From Eubacterium barkeri (GTDB taxonomy: Bacteria; Bacillota; Clostridia; Eubacteriales; Eubacteriaceae), in NCBI RefSeq assembly GCF_900107125.1, contig NZ_FNOU01000001.1, positions 62,001 to 126,000 of the forward strand: a DNA stretch of 64,000 bases. Reading direction: 5' to 3'. Both the position numbers and the translations under genes were made by a program. The notes beneath the pieces were generated by a model. That model was not told the DNA's origin. It saw only the letters and a list, made by a program, of their open reading frames with translations, and made no database searches. The number at the start of each line of letters is the position of its first letter. Within the stretch, counting starts at the first letter, position 1. This document shows positions 35,465 to 44,471 of the stretch, piece by piece.

Positions 35465-36382
35465 ATGGCAGCAAAGATTTTGATGGTGGGCAGTATCATG
35501 ATGGATTTAATTTTACAGATGGCGCGTGTTCCCGATCCCAGTGAAAGCGTTCTGGGGGACAGCTACAAGAATGCCGGTGGCGGCAAGGGCTCAAACTCTG
35601 CGGTGGCGGCATCCCGGGTGGGAGCAGATGTCGCCGTTTATTGCACTTTGGGGCAGGATGCCAACGGAGAAGCCCTAAAGGCTATGCTGGAAGCCGAAGG
35701 AATGGATACCGACTATATGCAGCTGGTGGAGGGTCAGAGTACGGGAATGGCCGTTATTCTTTTAGAAGAAAGCGGGATGAACCGCATTATAATCTACAAG
35801 GGGGCCAACGACGCCACTGCTCCGGATGCCTTGGCTGGCGCTTTTGCCAAGGCACCCCAGGCCGTTATGATGCAGCTGGAAATCCCCCTGGAAACCAATA
35901 TTGCCGCCCTTGAGATGGCAAGGGAAAAGGGAATCATCACCTGCCTTGATGCTGGCCCGGCCCAGGATTATCCCCTGGAAAAAATGAAGGGGCTGACCAT
36001 CCTCTCCCCCAACGAAACCGAAACCAAGGCTTTGGTTGGGATTCTGCCTGTGGACGAGGACACCTGTCTGGAAGCATCCAGGAAGCTTATGGAACGCGCC
36101 CATTGCCAGTATGTGGTACTGAAGATGGGGGACAAGGGCTCCTATATCTACGGTGAGGGCATCCAGGAGATGGTGCCGCCCTACACGGTCGATTGTGTGG
36201 ACCCTACCGCCGCTGGGGATGCTTTTACCGGGGCATTGGTAAAGATGTATGTGGAAACCGGGGATATCTTGGCTGCGGCAAAATATGCCAATGCCGTGGG
36301 GGGATTAGCCTGTACCAAACTCGGTGCCCAGCCCTCACTGCCCACAGCAGAGGAAGTGGACGCTTTCCTTTCAAAGCAATAA
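35465..36382 (+). CDS. rbsK: Ribokinase-family sugar kinase
   Basis: 305 residues, PfkB/ribokinase fold. N-terminal signature GGGKGSNSAVAASRVGA and the ATP/anion-hole motif DPTAAGDAFTGAL with catalytic base D252. Likely phosphorylates ribose, but related sugars cannot be excluded as no transporter or deoxyribose genes flank it. Ribosome site TTGGAGG. Confidence 0.88.
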   Translation: MAAKILMVGSIMMDLILQMARVPDPSESVLGDSYKNAGGGKGSNSAVAASRVGADVAVYCTLGQDANGEALKAMLEAEGMDTDYMQLVEGQSTGMAVILLEESGMNRIIIYKGANDATAPDALAGAFAKAPQAVMMQLEIPLETNIAALEMAREKGIITCLDAGPAQDYPLEKMKGLTILSPNETETKALVGILPVDEDTCLEASRKLMERAHCQYVVLKMGDKGSYIYGEGIQEMVPPYTVDCVDPTAAGDAFTGALVKMYVETGDILAAAKYANAVGGLACTKLGAQPSLPTAEEVDAFLSKQ

Positions 36383-36419
36383 AAGAGGTTTGCCTCACGG
36401 CCTGAATGAATTGATCGTT

Positions 36420-36451
36420 GCGCAGCACTGCGGTGGTGGTGCTGCGCTTTT
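36420..36451 (+). terminator. Terminator of ribokinase gene
   Basis: GCGCAGCAC and GTGCTGCGC enclose a short loop and are followed by TTTT. Confidence 0.75.
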
Positions 36452-36505
36452 AAAACGCTTTCTAACGTGTTATAATGGTAAAAAAGTCTGGGGGTGCGCA
36501 GTGCC

Positions 36506-37060
36506 ATGAGATTGGGGATAAAAGGATCAATGAGATATGCGTTGATAGTGGGAATGCTTCTGATGCTGGGGATGGCTGCGGAAGGACTGCACCCGGTTCG
36601 GGCGGAGGAGCCCCTGGGCCTGGTGTCCTCCTCCCCGGCCAATAAGGCCACAGAGGTGCCCCTCAATACCGTCATTGAGCTGGAGTTCAACAAAAATGTG
36701 GTGAGCACAGGGGTGCGGACGGTGAATACCAATGCCATCACCCTTTGGCAAAATGACACTAAGATTCCGGTGGAGATCACCATGGCCGATGAAAATGAAG
36801 CCCCAGACCGTCGGAATTATATCATTGTTACGCCCAGGGAGTCCCTCCGGGAAGGGAAAACCTACACCCTGCGCATCGATACGACCATAAGTGCCCGGGA
36901 TGGGAGTGTGATGGCTGGCCCAGCTCAAATATCCTTCACAACAATGGCCCCACTGGCTAAAAATACCAAAAGCATACGAATGATCATTGGTCTGGTGCTG
37001 GGCTTAGGTCTGGCCATTGGCCCCATTCTTTATCATAAAGTTGGAAAAAACAGGGCATAA
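36506..37060 (+). CDS. Exported Ig-like (Big_5) membrane protein
   Basis: About 184 residues: signal peptide (YALIVGMLLMLGMAAEG), one SbsA-type Ig-like domain (about 35-140; SSSPANKATEVPLNTVIELEFN ... LREGKTYTLRI) and a C-terminal membrane helix (MIIGLVLGLGLAIGPIL). Possible starts are GTG 36494, ATG 36506 and ATG 36530; all keep the signal peptide, and none has a strong ribosome site. Such domains are usually cell-surface modules. Function unknown. Confidence 0.75.
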   Translation: MRLGIKGSMRYALIVGMLLMLGMAAEGLHPVRAEEPLGLVSSSPANKATEVPLNTVIELEFNKNVVSTGVRTVNTNAITLWQNDTKIPVEITMADENEAPDRRNYIIVTPRESLREGKTYTLRIDTTISARDGSVMAGPAQISFTTMAPLAKNTKSIRMIIGLVLGLGLAIGPILYHKVGKNRA

Positions 37061-37061
37061 A

Positions 37062-37088
37062 AAAAACGGCATTGCGCCGTTTTTTTAT
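37062..37088. terminator. Bidirectional terminator
   Basis: Run of A, ACGGC-ATTGC-GCCGT, run of T. Serves the Ig-like gene (plus) and the histidine kinase gene (minus). Confidence 0.85.
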
Positions 37089-38557
37089 GAGGGAATATGG
37101 ATGGTGAAGGTGGTAGTGACCCCTGGGGTGCTGTCCGCGGAGATGGAGATACCGTGGCGCGCGGCAATCTGTCCAGCGATGGCCAGGCCCAAGCCCGTTC
37201 CCTTTTGGTTGCTTCCCGTGTTGGCTTTGTAGAAACGGTCAAAGATATGGGGGAGGTCCTCTGGGGGGATTCCCGGGCCATGATCGGTGATACGCACCGT
37301 CATGGCATCAGATGACTGATTGGATTGAATTTCAATGGTGCCCCCCACGGGGGTAAACTTAACGGCATTGTCCAGGATAATGATAAAGAGCTGGCGCAGC
37401 CGACCATAATCCCCCTCATAGGGGAAGTGCTGGACATCCCGTTTAATATCCAGGGTGATGCTTTTGGGAGCGGCTAGCTGGCGACAGGTGCGCAGGGCGT
37501 TATCTAAAACTTCCGGCAGGTTCAGGTGCTCTTTCTCAATGGAGTAGTCAATGTTTTGGAGGCGGGTTAGCTCCAGCAGATCGTTGACCATACGTTCCAG
37601 GTGAATGCTTTCATCGACCAGTTGGGTATAATACGCCTTTACCTGATCCGGGTCGGAAACCACACCGTCTTTCAGGGCCTCCAGGGAGCCCCGCATGACC
37701 GTCACCGGAGTGCGCAGCTCATGGGAAATATTAGCGATGAAGGCCTGGCGAAGGCGCTCTAACTTTTCGCTTTCCCGGGACGCCTCATCCAGACGATGGG
37801 CCAGGGCATCCACATGAATGGCCAGGGAGCCAATTTCGTCATTGGTCACCACCTGGGTTTGGGCGGAGTAATCCCCCTGGGCCAGGATCTTAGTGGTTTC
37901 TTCGATCCGTTTTAAGGGACGGGTGAAGCGTTTGGCCAGTACCGAAGACAACAAAATGGCGAGACCCAGGGCGATAACCATGCTGGCCAGGAGGATTTTA
38001 ATCCCGGATTCAATGGTATCGGAAACGCCAGTGGCGTGGGTATCCATCATTACCGCCGCAATCACATTGCCCCCTCCATCCGTTACGGGAGTCCCCACCA
38101 GAATAGCCGGGACGGCCAAGAAGCCACCCTGGTGTTCCTGGGTAACGGTCTCTCCCTGGAAAACCCGGGGAAGAAGGGCCATGCCTTCATCTGAAAGGTT
38201 CGATTGTTCAGTGGTCTCTCCATTATCCAGGGAGAAGGTTGAGCCATCGGCATTGACAATCCAGGAATCGGCACCAGCGGCATCATCGATAAAGCGCAAA
38301 TAGTAGGAGTGTTTCCCAAAACTTTCCGATTGACCATAGCCTTTTCCGTGCTCTGCCTCGGATCGTGTGGCTTCTTCGCTGATAAAACCAGACATGCTGT
38401 GGGCGACGGCTTCCGCCCGTTCTTCCAGATTATCCTTGTAGATCGCTGTCGTTAGACGGGAGAACATTCCGAGAAACAAGACGCCGACGACAATACTGAA
38501 AAATAGCAGTATGGCGGCTGAAAAAATCGTTAGCTTACCTTTAATTTTCAGCGTCAT
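37085..38557 (-). CDS. Membrane sensor histidine kinase
   Basis: 490 residues. One membrane helix near the N terminus (IFSAAILLFFSIVVGVLFL), an extracellular sensory region (about 35-180), a second helix (about 180-205), HAMP, HisKA with H279 (NISHELRTPV) and a HATPase domain (NAVKFTP, ITDHGPGIPPEDL, GLGLAI). The ATG at 38557 (MTLKIKG) has GAGGTGT upstream and overlaps the regulator gene by 17 bases; an upstream in-frame codon at 38572 is less likely. The signal is unknown. Confidence 0.92.
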   Translation of the reverse strand: MTLKIKGKLTIFSAAILLFFSIVVGVLFLGMFSRLTTAIYKDNLEERAEAVAHSMSGFISEEATRSEAEHGKGYGQSESFGKHSYYLRFIDDAAGADSWIVNADGSTFSLDNGETTEQSNLSDEGMALLPRVFQGETVTQEHQGGFLAVPAILVGTPVTDGGGNVIAAVMMDTHATGVSDTIESGIKILLASMVIALGLAILLSSVLAKRFTRPLKRIEETTKILAQGDYSAQTQVVTNDEIGSLAIHVDALAHRLDEASRESEKLERLRQAFIANISHELRTPVTVMRGSLEALKDGVVSDPDQVKAYYTQLVDESIHLERMVNDLLELTRLQNIDYSIEKEHLNLPEVLDNALRTCRQLAAPKSITLDIKRDVQHFPYEGDYGRLRQLFIIILDNAVKFTPVGGTIEIQSNQSSDAMTVRITDHGPGIPPEDLPHIFDRFYKANTGSNQKGTGLGLAIAGQIAARHGISISADSTPGVTTTFTIHIPS

Positions 38558-39245
38558 CGGGACACACCTCAAATTTATACCCTACGCCCCAAACCGTTTT
38601 AATCTGCCAGTGGGGATGGGGGAAGTGATCAATTTTTGCCCGGAGCCGCTTAATGTGGGAATCAACGGTACGGGTATCGCCAAAATAATCGTAGCCCCAG
38701 ACCTGATCCAGCAGATTATCCCGGGTGTAGACCCGGTCAGGGTGGGTGGCCATGAGCCAGAGAAGCTCCAGCTCCTTTTTGGTCAGGGAAAGGGGATTGC
38801 CATCAACGGTGGCCTCATAATTGGTGAGGTTTAATACCAGATTATCCAGGGTACAGGTTTCCTGGAGAGCATCCTCCTTGGTGGTATCCAGCCGTCTGAG
38901 AATGGCCCGAACCCGAGCCATGACCTCACCTGGGGAAAAGGGCTTGACAATATAGTCATCGGCACCGATGTCCAAGCCCATGATCCGTTCAAAATCCTCG
39001 CCCCGGGCGGTTACCATAATGATGGGAACCGTGCTTTCCCGCCGGATGGTGCGGCAGACCTCAAAGCCATCCTTTAAAGGCATCATGACATCCAAAAGAA
39101 TCATATCCATGGGATGGGCATGGTAAGCATCCAGGGCCGCCTTACCGTCAGCGGCGGTATAAACGGTAAAGCCCTCTAATTTAGCGTATTCCTCTAGAAT
39201 GGAACAAATTTGGGGGTTATCATCGGCGATTAAAAGATTGGGCAT
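38541..39245 (-). CDS. OmpR-family response regulator
   Basis: 234 residues. Receiver domain with phospho-acceptor D52 (ILLDVMMPLKDG), acid pair DD near residue 8 and conserved K in IVKPFSP, then a winged-helix DNA-binding domain (LTKKELELLWLM, VWGYDYFGDTRTVDSHIKRLR). It forms a two-component system with the overlapping kinase. The divergent small secreted protein gene 168 bases away is a plausible target. Confidence 0.95.
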   Translation of the reverse strand: MPNLLIADDNPQICSILEEYAKLEGFTVYTAADGKAALDAYHAHPMDMILLDVMMPLKDGFEVCRTIRRESTVPIIMVTARGEDFERIMGLDIGADDYIVKPFSPGEVMARVRAILRRLDTTKEDALQETCTLDNLVLNLTNYEATVDGNPLSLTKKELELLWLMATHPDRVYTRDNLLDQVWGYDYFGDTRTVDSHIKRLRAKIDHFPHPHWQIKTVWGVGYKFEVCPDDAEN

Positions 39246-39412
39246 GGGGGGCCTCCTTTAGAGTGTGAATCATAGGAATAGTATAGGGTGTAAATATGAC
39301 GAAATGATGGCACGCGCCATGATTTTTTCATCATTATAACGTAACCTGCCATGGTTTTGCCACAACTTCATCGTATAATATGGTCAATGTTAAAGAATGG
39401 AGGAAATAAATC

Positions 39413-39754
39413 ATGTTAAAAGGTAAAGTAATGGGCGCGGTGGTGACCACCGCATTGTTAGGTATTATGGGCACCACCGCCCTGGCTGCGGGAAATGGTT
39501 TTGGCGCCGGGAATGGGGCAGGAAATGCTGGTGGCAACGCCGCAGTCTGCACCCAGACCCAGTGCACCCAGGAAAACTGTGACGGGACTCAAAATGGCAA
39601 TGGTACGGTCTGTACCCCAGCCCAGGATGGGACCGGTGCGGGCACCCAGGATGGAGAGGGTGGTCAGCACCATAACGGAAATGGAGATGGAAGCGGAACC
39701 GGTGGGCAGGCGCGTCTCCGGGACGGCAGTGGCTCTGGCAGCTGTCGGCGTTAG
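39413..39754 (+). CDS. Small Gly/Asn-rich secreted protein with Cys pairs
   Basis: 113 residues. Clear signal peptide (VVTTALLGIMGTTALA-AG), then a low-complexity chain rich in G, N, Q, T and D, with five spaced cysteines near the middle (VCTQTQCTQENC ... VCTP) and one near the C terminus. No known domain. The spacing suggests disulfides or metal binding. Ribosome site ATGGAGGAA. It is divergent from the two-component system and ends at a strong terminator, so it is a real, separately regulated gene. Confidence 0.75.
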   Translation: MLKGKVMGAVVTTALLGIMGTTALAAGNGFGAGNGAGNAGGNAAVCTQTQCTQENCDGTQNGNGTVCTPAQDGTGAGTQDGEGGQHHNGNGDGSGTGGQARLRDGSGSGSCRR

Positions 39755-39769
39755 GTATAAAATAGGTAT

Positions 39770-39807
39770 AAAAGCGGGCTGTCTCGGACAGCCCGCTTTT
39801 ATTTTTT
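39770..39807. terminator. Bidirectional terminator
   Basis: AAAAGCGGGCTGT-CTCG-GACAGCCCGCTTTT, long perfect stem, between convergent genes. Confidence 0.93.
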
Positions 39808-40993
39808 ATGATGGTGACTCGTAAATCCCCATAAACAGGGGCAGCCCGCTTTGGGTATCGACAATGAAATAAGCAAAGGGAGTATTAAAGTCCAGGGTGA
39901 TTTCCGGCTCAGGGGGCAGGGAGGTGACTTTCATGGTGATTTCGGTGGCGGCGGCTGCCTCAGTACCAGCCTCATCGACAATAATCTTTGTTTTTTGGAG
40001 AACCTCGCTGACGAAAAGATCTTCACCGATTTTAGAAAAATCAGCCTTACTGCTGAAGGCAATGGATAGCCCCAGGTTGTCCAGTGGTTTATTCAGTGGG
40101 AGGGTGGATTCCTTCTCAAATTTAGGAAGGGAGAGAGCCAGTGTTTTCTCCTGGGCCTGTTCCATCAGCCGGGCAAGAGTATCTGCAGAGAAACCGGCCA
40201 GGGCATCCCGGATGGCACCGCCATCCGCTGGTCGCAGTGCCACAAAGGCAGTCCTTCCATCATCGTAGGGCAGGATGGCCCCCTCCAGGCCCTCCGTTTT
40301 AAAATATCGGCAGGAATAGTCCCCGGCTTTTAGAAAGGGCGTGGTGCCGGTACTGCCGTCAGTCTGGGTAAAGGGCCCCTCTGTTGTGGCCTCGGCTTCA
40401 AAGGGCTGCTGCCATTTCCCCTTAAAATATAAGGTGTTAACCAGGACCATCACATCAGAAGGGGCGGGATCAGCGTCCAGTAACTCCGGAATCAGCCCCT
40501 GGGTTTGTTTGGAAACCCACCGGTTGATGGGGTCCTTGGCCTGGGATAAATCCAGGACCTCGACCTGGGCATCGTAATATTTTTTCACCTGGTTAATATA
40601 GGATTGCTCAACGGTGAATTGTTGGTTAATCCATAATCCATCGGCAATATCCAGGGTTGTGCTACCCTCGGTTTGTTGGAGGGAGTTGAATAAAGATTGG
40701 GCGTTTTGGTCCAGCGCCGGTTCGGATTGGCCAAGGACCGTATTAAAGGCCTTTTCCGTATCCCCGGCCGCACCGTCAGACAGCATGGCCAGGGCAAAAT
40801 AGGCGGAGGTGGGAGACACCAGAACATTGGCTTGATCTGAAACCTGGGCGAAGAGCTGAGTGGAAAATTGGTTCCAGTAACGGTAATCTTCCGGTGAACC
40901 AGAAGGGGTGGTGTGACCGGGACCGGCGCTGCAGCCGGTCAATGCTGCTGTCAGCAATAGCCCGGAGGCCAATCGCCCAAATTTTTTCATCAT
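39806..40993 (-). CDS. Serpin, lipoprotein
   Basis: About 395 residues. Lipoprotein signal peptide with lipobox LTGC (TAALTGCSAG), so it is tethered outside the membrane. Full serpin fold follows (NVLVSPTSAYFALAML; NTPFAYFIVD near the C terminus). The hinge EAGTEAAAATE is of the inhibitory type (small residues P12-P9). Counting from the hinge glutamate as P17 places P1-P1' at Thr-Ser in KVTSLPP. An in-frame GTG at 40999 is rejected because GAGG fits the ATG at 40993 or 40990. Probably inhibits serine or cysteine proteases, perhaps the cell's own subtilase or host enzymes. Confidence 0.93.
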   Translation of the reverse strand: MMKKFGRLASGLLLTAALTGCSAGPGHTTPSGSPEDYRYWNQFSTQLFAQVSDQANVLVSPTSAYFALAMLSDGAAGDTEKAFNTVLGQSEPALDQNAQSLFNSLQQTEGSTTLDIADGLWINQQFTVEQSYINQVKKYYDAQVEVLDLSQAKDPINRWVSKQTQGLIPELLDADPAPSDVMVLVNTLYFKGKWQQPFEAEATTEGPFTQTDGSTGTTPFLKAGDYSCRYFKTEGLEGAILPYDDGRTAFVALRPADGGAIRDALAGFSADTLARLMEQAQEKTLALSLPKFEKESTLPLNKPLDNLGLSIAFSSKADFSKIGEDLFVSEVLQKTKIIVDEAGTEAAAATEITMKVTSLPPEPEITLDFNTPFAYFIVDTQSGLPLFMGIYESPS

Positions 40994-41021
40994 TCTCACC
41001 TCGCTTAATATTTTAGTGGCT

Positions 41022-43010
41022 TCAGTATAATTTTTCTTTGATAAAGCCCTTACGATAGGCTGTAATGAGCATTTCCAAATCGTACACCTGGCAGAGAAGC
41101 GCTTTGCCGATATCCGTATCCTTTACCCGTTTGCGGTCGATGGTGGATTCAATGACCTGTTTGGTGGATTTGATATCAACCCCCTCCTTAATGGCCATTT
41201 CCACAGATTCAAAGGGACGATGGCTGATGAGGGTCAGACCGTAGGAGTTAAAGGTCAGGGTATACCCGGCAATACCGGTGGTGTTTTGGTAGGCTTTGGC
41301 AAAGCCCCCATCAATGACCAGTTGCTTACCGCCGGCGCGAATGGGGCTTTCCCCGGATTTCGCCTTTACCGGGACATGGCCATTGATGAGATGTCCCTGG
41401 GAGGGGTCCACCCCAAATTCCTTGAGGATATTATCCACCAGGGTTTCATTTTCATCAATCATGGTGTAAAAGGGTGTATAGTGCTCTTTGTGAGGCGTTT
41501 TATCGTCGATGAAATAACGCTCAAAAGTTGCCATCTTATCCTTGCCAAAAAGGGGAGAATCCCGATGACACCACAGGAACCACAGGAAATCCGAACGCGG
41601 CGGGTCCTCGATAAAATCGGTGAAATAGGCTTCCCGGGCCAGCTGGTCAAACTTATCCATCAGGCCTTTACCGGCGTAATCCCGGCCTTTATATCGCCAG
41701 GATTTAAAGGTGCCATCCTCATTGAGGGGGATGGAGGCGTGGAAGAGGACATTGTCATTGTACACCAGGTACATACTTCCCTTGGCATACATAAAACGAA
41801 TATGGCGCTGGAGCTTTTCGCTGTGGAGGAAGGAATGCACCAGTCGATCAATGACAAGGGCTTCGTCCTCAGTGAGGGCAGCGGGGTCTGCAGGATCGAT
41901 GGTGGGAAAATTGGTATCGTTGAGGGCGTAATCCCCCCCTTCCACTGTGACGATTCCTTTTTCCAGATCCAAATGGCGCAGCAGCTGGCGGTCTGCCATG
42001 GCATATTCCGGGTGTCTTGCAATGAGGGCATCCTCAATTTTAAATTGGATGACGGCGATGGCCTTGTGCATCCGGGTCATGAGATCCAGCTCCGCCTCGG
42101 TTTCCTTCTTTTCTTCATTGATCCGGGGGATGAAATCCAGACAGGGGTCCTGTCGGTACACCCGGTTGGCAAAGGTCGCCAGGGGCAGCAGATTGATGCC
42201 GTAGCCATTTTCCAGCACATCCATATTGGCGTAGCGCAGGGCGATACGAACCACATTGGCGATGGAGGCGGCATTACCCGCGGCGGCACCCATCCAGAGG
42301 ATATCATGGTTACCCCATTGCATATCCAGGGAATGGTGCTTCATCAGTGTCTCCATCACCACCTCCGGACCAGGCCCCCGGTCAAAGACATCCCCAATGA
42401 TGTGGAGATGGTCGATGGTCAGGCGTTTAATGACGCTGGACAACTCAATGATGAAATGGTCGGCCCGACCGTACATCACCAGACTTTGGATGATCTGGTT
42501 ATAATATTCCTTTTTATTAAAACGATGCTCGTCCTCCTGGAGAAGCTCCTCCATCACATAGGCAAAATCCGTCGGAAGAGCCTTGCGCACTTTAGAGCGG
42601 GTATATTTAGAAGCCGCAGCCCGGCACACCTTAACCAGGCGGTAGATGGTCAGCTCATACCAATTATCCAGGTATCGATCCTTCTTGCACTTCTTTACGA
42701 GGTCCAGTTTCTCCTCGGGGTAATAAATCAAGGTGACCAAATCCTCTAAATCCTCCAGGGCGACGGTGCTGCCCAGCTCATCCATAACCTTTCGTCGGAT
42801 GGCGCCAGAGGCGTTCTGCATCACATGATTGAAGGCTTCGTGCTCACCGTGGATATCCGTCAGGAAATGCTCGGTGCTTTTAGGGAGGTTCAGGATAGCC
42901 CGGAGGTTCACCACCTCGCCCACAGCCGTTGTAATATTTGGAAATTTGTTTGAAAGTAACTCTAAGTATTTGCGGTTTTTCTCTAAATCAGATTTAGAAA
43001 ATGTATTCAT
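41022..43010 (-). CDS. fbp: Fructose-1,6-bisphosphatase, class III
   Basis: 662 residues, the large Firmicutes-type enzyme of gluconeogenesis. Calcineurin-like metal motifs are visible: DIHGEHEAF near residue 49, GDVFDRGPGPEVVME and WGNHDILWMGAAAG near residue 230, and GHVPVKAKSGESP towards the C terminus. Single gene with its own promoter. A 509-codon ORF on the opposite strand of this gene is a coding shadow. Confidence 0.97.
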   Translation of the reverse strand: MNTFSKSDLEKNRKYLELLSNKFPNITTAVGEVVNLRAILNLPKSTEHFLTDIHGEHEAFNHVMQNASGAIRRKVMDELGSTVALEDLEDLVTLIYYPEEKLDLVKKCKKDRYLDNWYELTIYRLVKVCRAAASKYTRSKVRKALPTDFAYVMEELLQEDEHRFNKKEYYNQIIQSLVMYGRADHFIIELSSVIKRLTIDHLHIIGDVFDRGPGPEVVMETLMKHHSLDMQWGNHDILWMGAAAGNAASIANVVRIALRYANMDVLENGYGINLLPLATFANRVYRQDPCLDFIPRINEEKKETEAELDLMTRMHKAIAVIQFKIEDALIARHPEYAMADRQLLRHLDLEKGIVTVEGGDYALNDTNFPTIDPADPAALTEDEALVIDRLVHSFLHSEKLQRHIRFMYAKGSMYLVYNDNVLFHASIPLNEDGTFKSWRYKGRDYAGKGLMDKFDQLAREAYFTDFIEDPPRSDFLWFLWCHRDSPLFGKDKMATFERYFIDDKTPHKEHYTPFYTMIDENETLVDNILKEFGVDPSQGHLINGHVPVKAKSGESPIRAGGKQLVIDGGFAKAYQNTTGIAGYTLTFNSYGLTLISHRPFESVEMAIKEGVDIKSTKQVIESTIDRKRVKDTDIGKALLCQVYDLEMLITAYRKGFIKEKLY

Positions 43011-43071
43011 TGCACTCTCCTTTTGCGATCAATCTTTTGGGTTAGAAAACCTTTGCACTTTGAACACTATT

Positions 43072-43100
43072 ATTATACTCCACTTCTCTTAGAATTCCAA
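43072..43100 (-). promoter_or_regulatory. fbp promoter
   Basis: On the minus strand TTGGAA (43095-43100), 17 bases, TATAAT (43072-43077). Confidence 0.65.
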
Positions 43101-43137
43101 TAAAGTTTTAAGAATGGGGCGCAAGGAGCAGCGCCCT

Positions 43138-43341
43138 TTAATCCAGGGTCACCTTGAGAGGCTTATCGATTTCCTCAGAGACATATTTTCCGGTTTTTCG
43201 GTGCTGTCGGACACATTCTGAGAGCAGATACTCAATTTGTCCATTGATGGAACGAAAATCATCCTCTGCCCAGGAGGCGATATCCGCGTAAAGTTTGGGT
43301 GATAATCGCAGGGGTATCTGCTTTTTCTTATCCCCGGCCAC
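43138..43341 (-). CDS. Ribbon-helix-helix (Arc-like) small protein
   Basis: 67 residues from a GTG two bases after the stop of the SPFH gene; the in-frame ATG at 43395 would overlap that gene by about 50 bases and is less likely. KKQIPLRLSPKLYADIASWAEDDFRSINGQIEYLLSE is a typical strand-helix-helix of the Arc/MetJ type, with RSINGQIE as helix B. Likely a dimeric DNA-binding protein translated by coupling to the SPFH gene; autoregulation at the inverted repeat 44366-44397 is possible (inference). Confidence 0.8.
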   Translation of the reverse strand: MAGDKKKQIPLRLSPKLYADIASWAEDDFRSINGQIEYLLSECVRQHRKTGKYVSEEIDKPLKVTLD

Positions 43342-43343
43342 GA

Positions 43344-44348
43344 TTAGTACAGGCTGCCGGAATTCACGATGGGCTGAGCATCGTGGCTGCCACAAAGGAC
43401 GACGAGCAGGTTAGAAACCATGGCAGCCTTCCGTTCCTCATCCAATTCTAAAATTTGGCCTTCGCTCAGACGATCCAGGGCCATTTCCACCATGCCCACC
43501 GCACCGTCGACAATCATCTTTCGCGCGTCAATGATGGCGGAAGCCTGTTGACGCTGGAGCATGACAGCGGCAATTTCCTGGGCGTAGGCCAGGTAGGTAA
43601 TGCGGGCCTCCACAATCTCCAGGCCAGCCTCTGCCACTTTTTCCTGGATGGCTTCCTTGATGCGCAGGGCTACCGTATCACTGGAGCCCCGGAGGCTGCC
43701 CTCATCCGCAATACCGTCTCCCGTGGTATCCACATTAGGGGCAATATCGTAGGGGTAAAGACGGACGATACTCCGCAGGGCACTGTCGCATTGGAGGGAA
43801 AGAAATTCCTTGTAGTTATCCACATTGAAAACGGCCATGGCCGTGTCCACCACCCGCCAGGTCACCGCAATGCCAATATCGATGGGGTTCCCCAGGCAAT
43901 CGTTGATTTTTTGGCGGTTGTTATTGAGGGTCATGATTTTCAGTGAGATTTTCTTGCTGGAGAGATCAGCCTTTTCCTCGCCGCTCCCGGTGGTAAAGGT
44001 GAAGGCTTTTTTCGGCCCATCGGAGACATCCCCGCTTTGATTCAGCTTTGTCCGTGCAGCGGGATTGAACCCCACACAAAAGGGATTTACAAAATAAAAG
44101 CCGCTTTCCTTAAGGGTTCCGGCATATTTTCCGAAAAGGGTAAGGACTAAGGCTTCCTGGGGTTTGATGACTTTGAGACCAAAGAAAGGAAACCACCCAA
44201 TGGCCAGCCAGATGATGGCAATAACCATCAGGACAGGGCTGGTCATGGCCCCTACAATGCACCCTAAAATGGCGATAAGATAAAGGGCTGAAAAAAGCAG
44301 CAGCATGGCCATTCCATTTTCTTTACGATTCTTCACAAATTCTTGCAT
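43344..44348 (-). CDS. SPFH/Band 7 membrane protein
   Basis: 334 residues. Two hydrophobic segments near the N terminus (LLLFSALYLIAILGCIVG and VLMVIAIIWLAIGWFPFF) followed by an SPFH domain (VIKPQEALVLTLFGKYAGTL ... VTWRVVDTAMAVFNV ... DALRSIVR-like segment) and a helical tail with EARITYLAYAQEIAAVMLQRQQA, typical of stomatin/flotillin-like scaffolds of the membrane. Ribosome site AGGAGG. Co-transcribed with the ribbon-helix-helix gene. Confidence 0.92.
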   Translation of the reverse strand: MQEFVKNRKENGMAMLLLFSALYLIAILGCIVGAMTSPVLMVIAIIWLAIGWFPFFGLKVIKPQEALVLTLFGKYAGTLKESGFYFVNPFCVGFNPAARTKLNQSGDVSDGPKKAFTFTTGSGEEKADLSSKKISLKIMTLNNNRQKINDCLGNPIDIGIAVTWRVVDTAMAVFNVDNYKEFLSLQCDSALRSIVRLYPYDIAPNVDTTGDGIADEGSLRGSSDTVALRIKEAIQEKVAEAGLEIVEARITYLAYAQEIAAVMLQRQQASAIIDARKMIVDGAVGMVEMALDRLSEGQILELDEERKAAMVSNLLVVLCGSHDAQPIVNSGSLY

Positions 44349-44365
44349 AAAGACTACCTCCTGAT

Positions 44366-44404
44366 TTGATATTTATATGATATCATTTTAATATCAAAAG
44401 TCAA
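44366..44404 (-). promoter_or_regulatory. SPFH-gene promoter with 32-base inverted repeat
   Basis: Minus strand TTGACT (44399-44404), 16 bases, TATCAT. From 44366 to 44397 the sequence is an inverted repeat (TTGATATT...AATATCAA arms, centre ATGATATCAT) with 14 of 16 pairs matching. It covers spacer and -10, as expected for a repressor site. Confidence 0.65.
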
Positions 44405-44414
44405 TGGGGAAATC

Positions 44415-44449
44415 AAAAAACCGACAGCTCTACTTGGAGAACTGTCGGT
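44415..44449 (-). terminator. Terminator of nitroreductase gene
   Basis: Minus strand ACCGACAG, 14-base loop, CTGTCGGT, TTTTTT. Confidence 0.88.
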
Positions 44450-44471
44450 CTATTCAGTTTATACAATCTTT

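Noticed and set aside
41220-42749. 509-codon ORF opposite fbp
   Set aside because: It lies wholly inside the firmly identified fbp gene, has no ribosome site and no domain; a codon-bias shadow.
43108-43137. Terminator after the ribbon-helix-helix gene
   Set aside because: GGGCGC/GCGCCC forms a stem on the minus strand, but no T-run follows; too weak to list.
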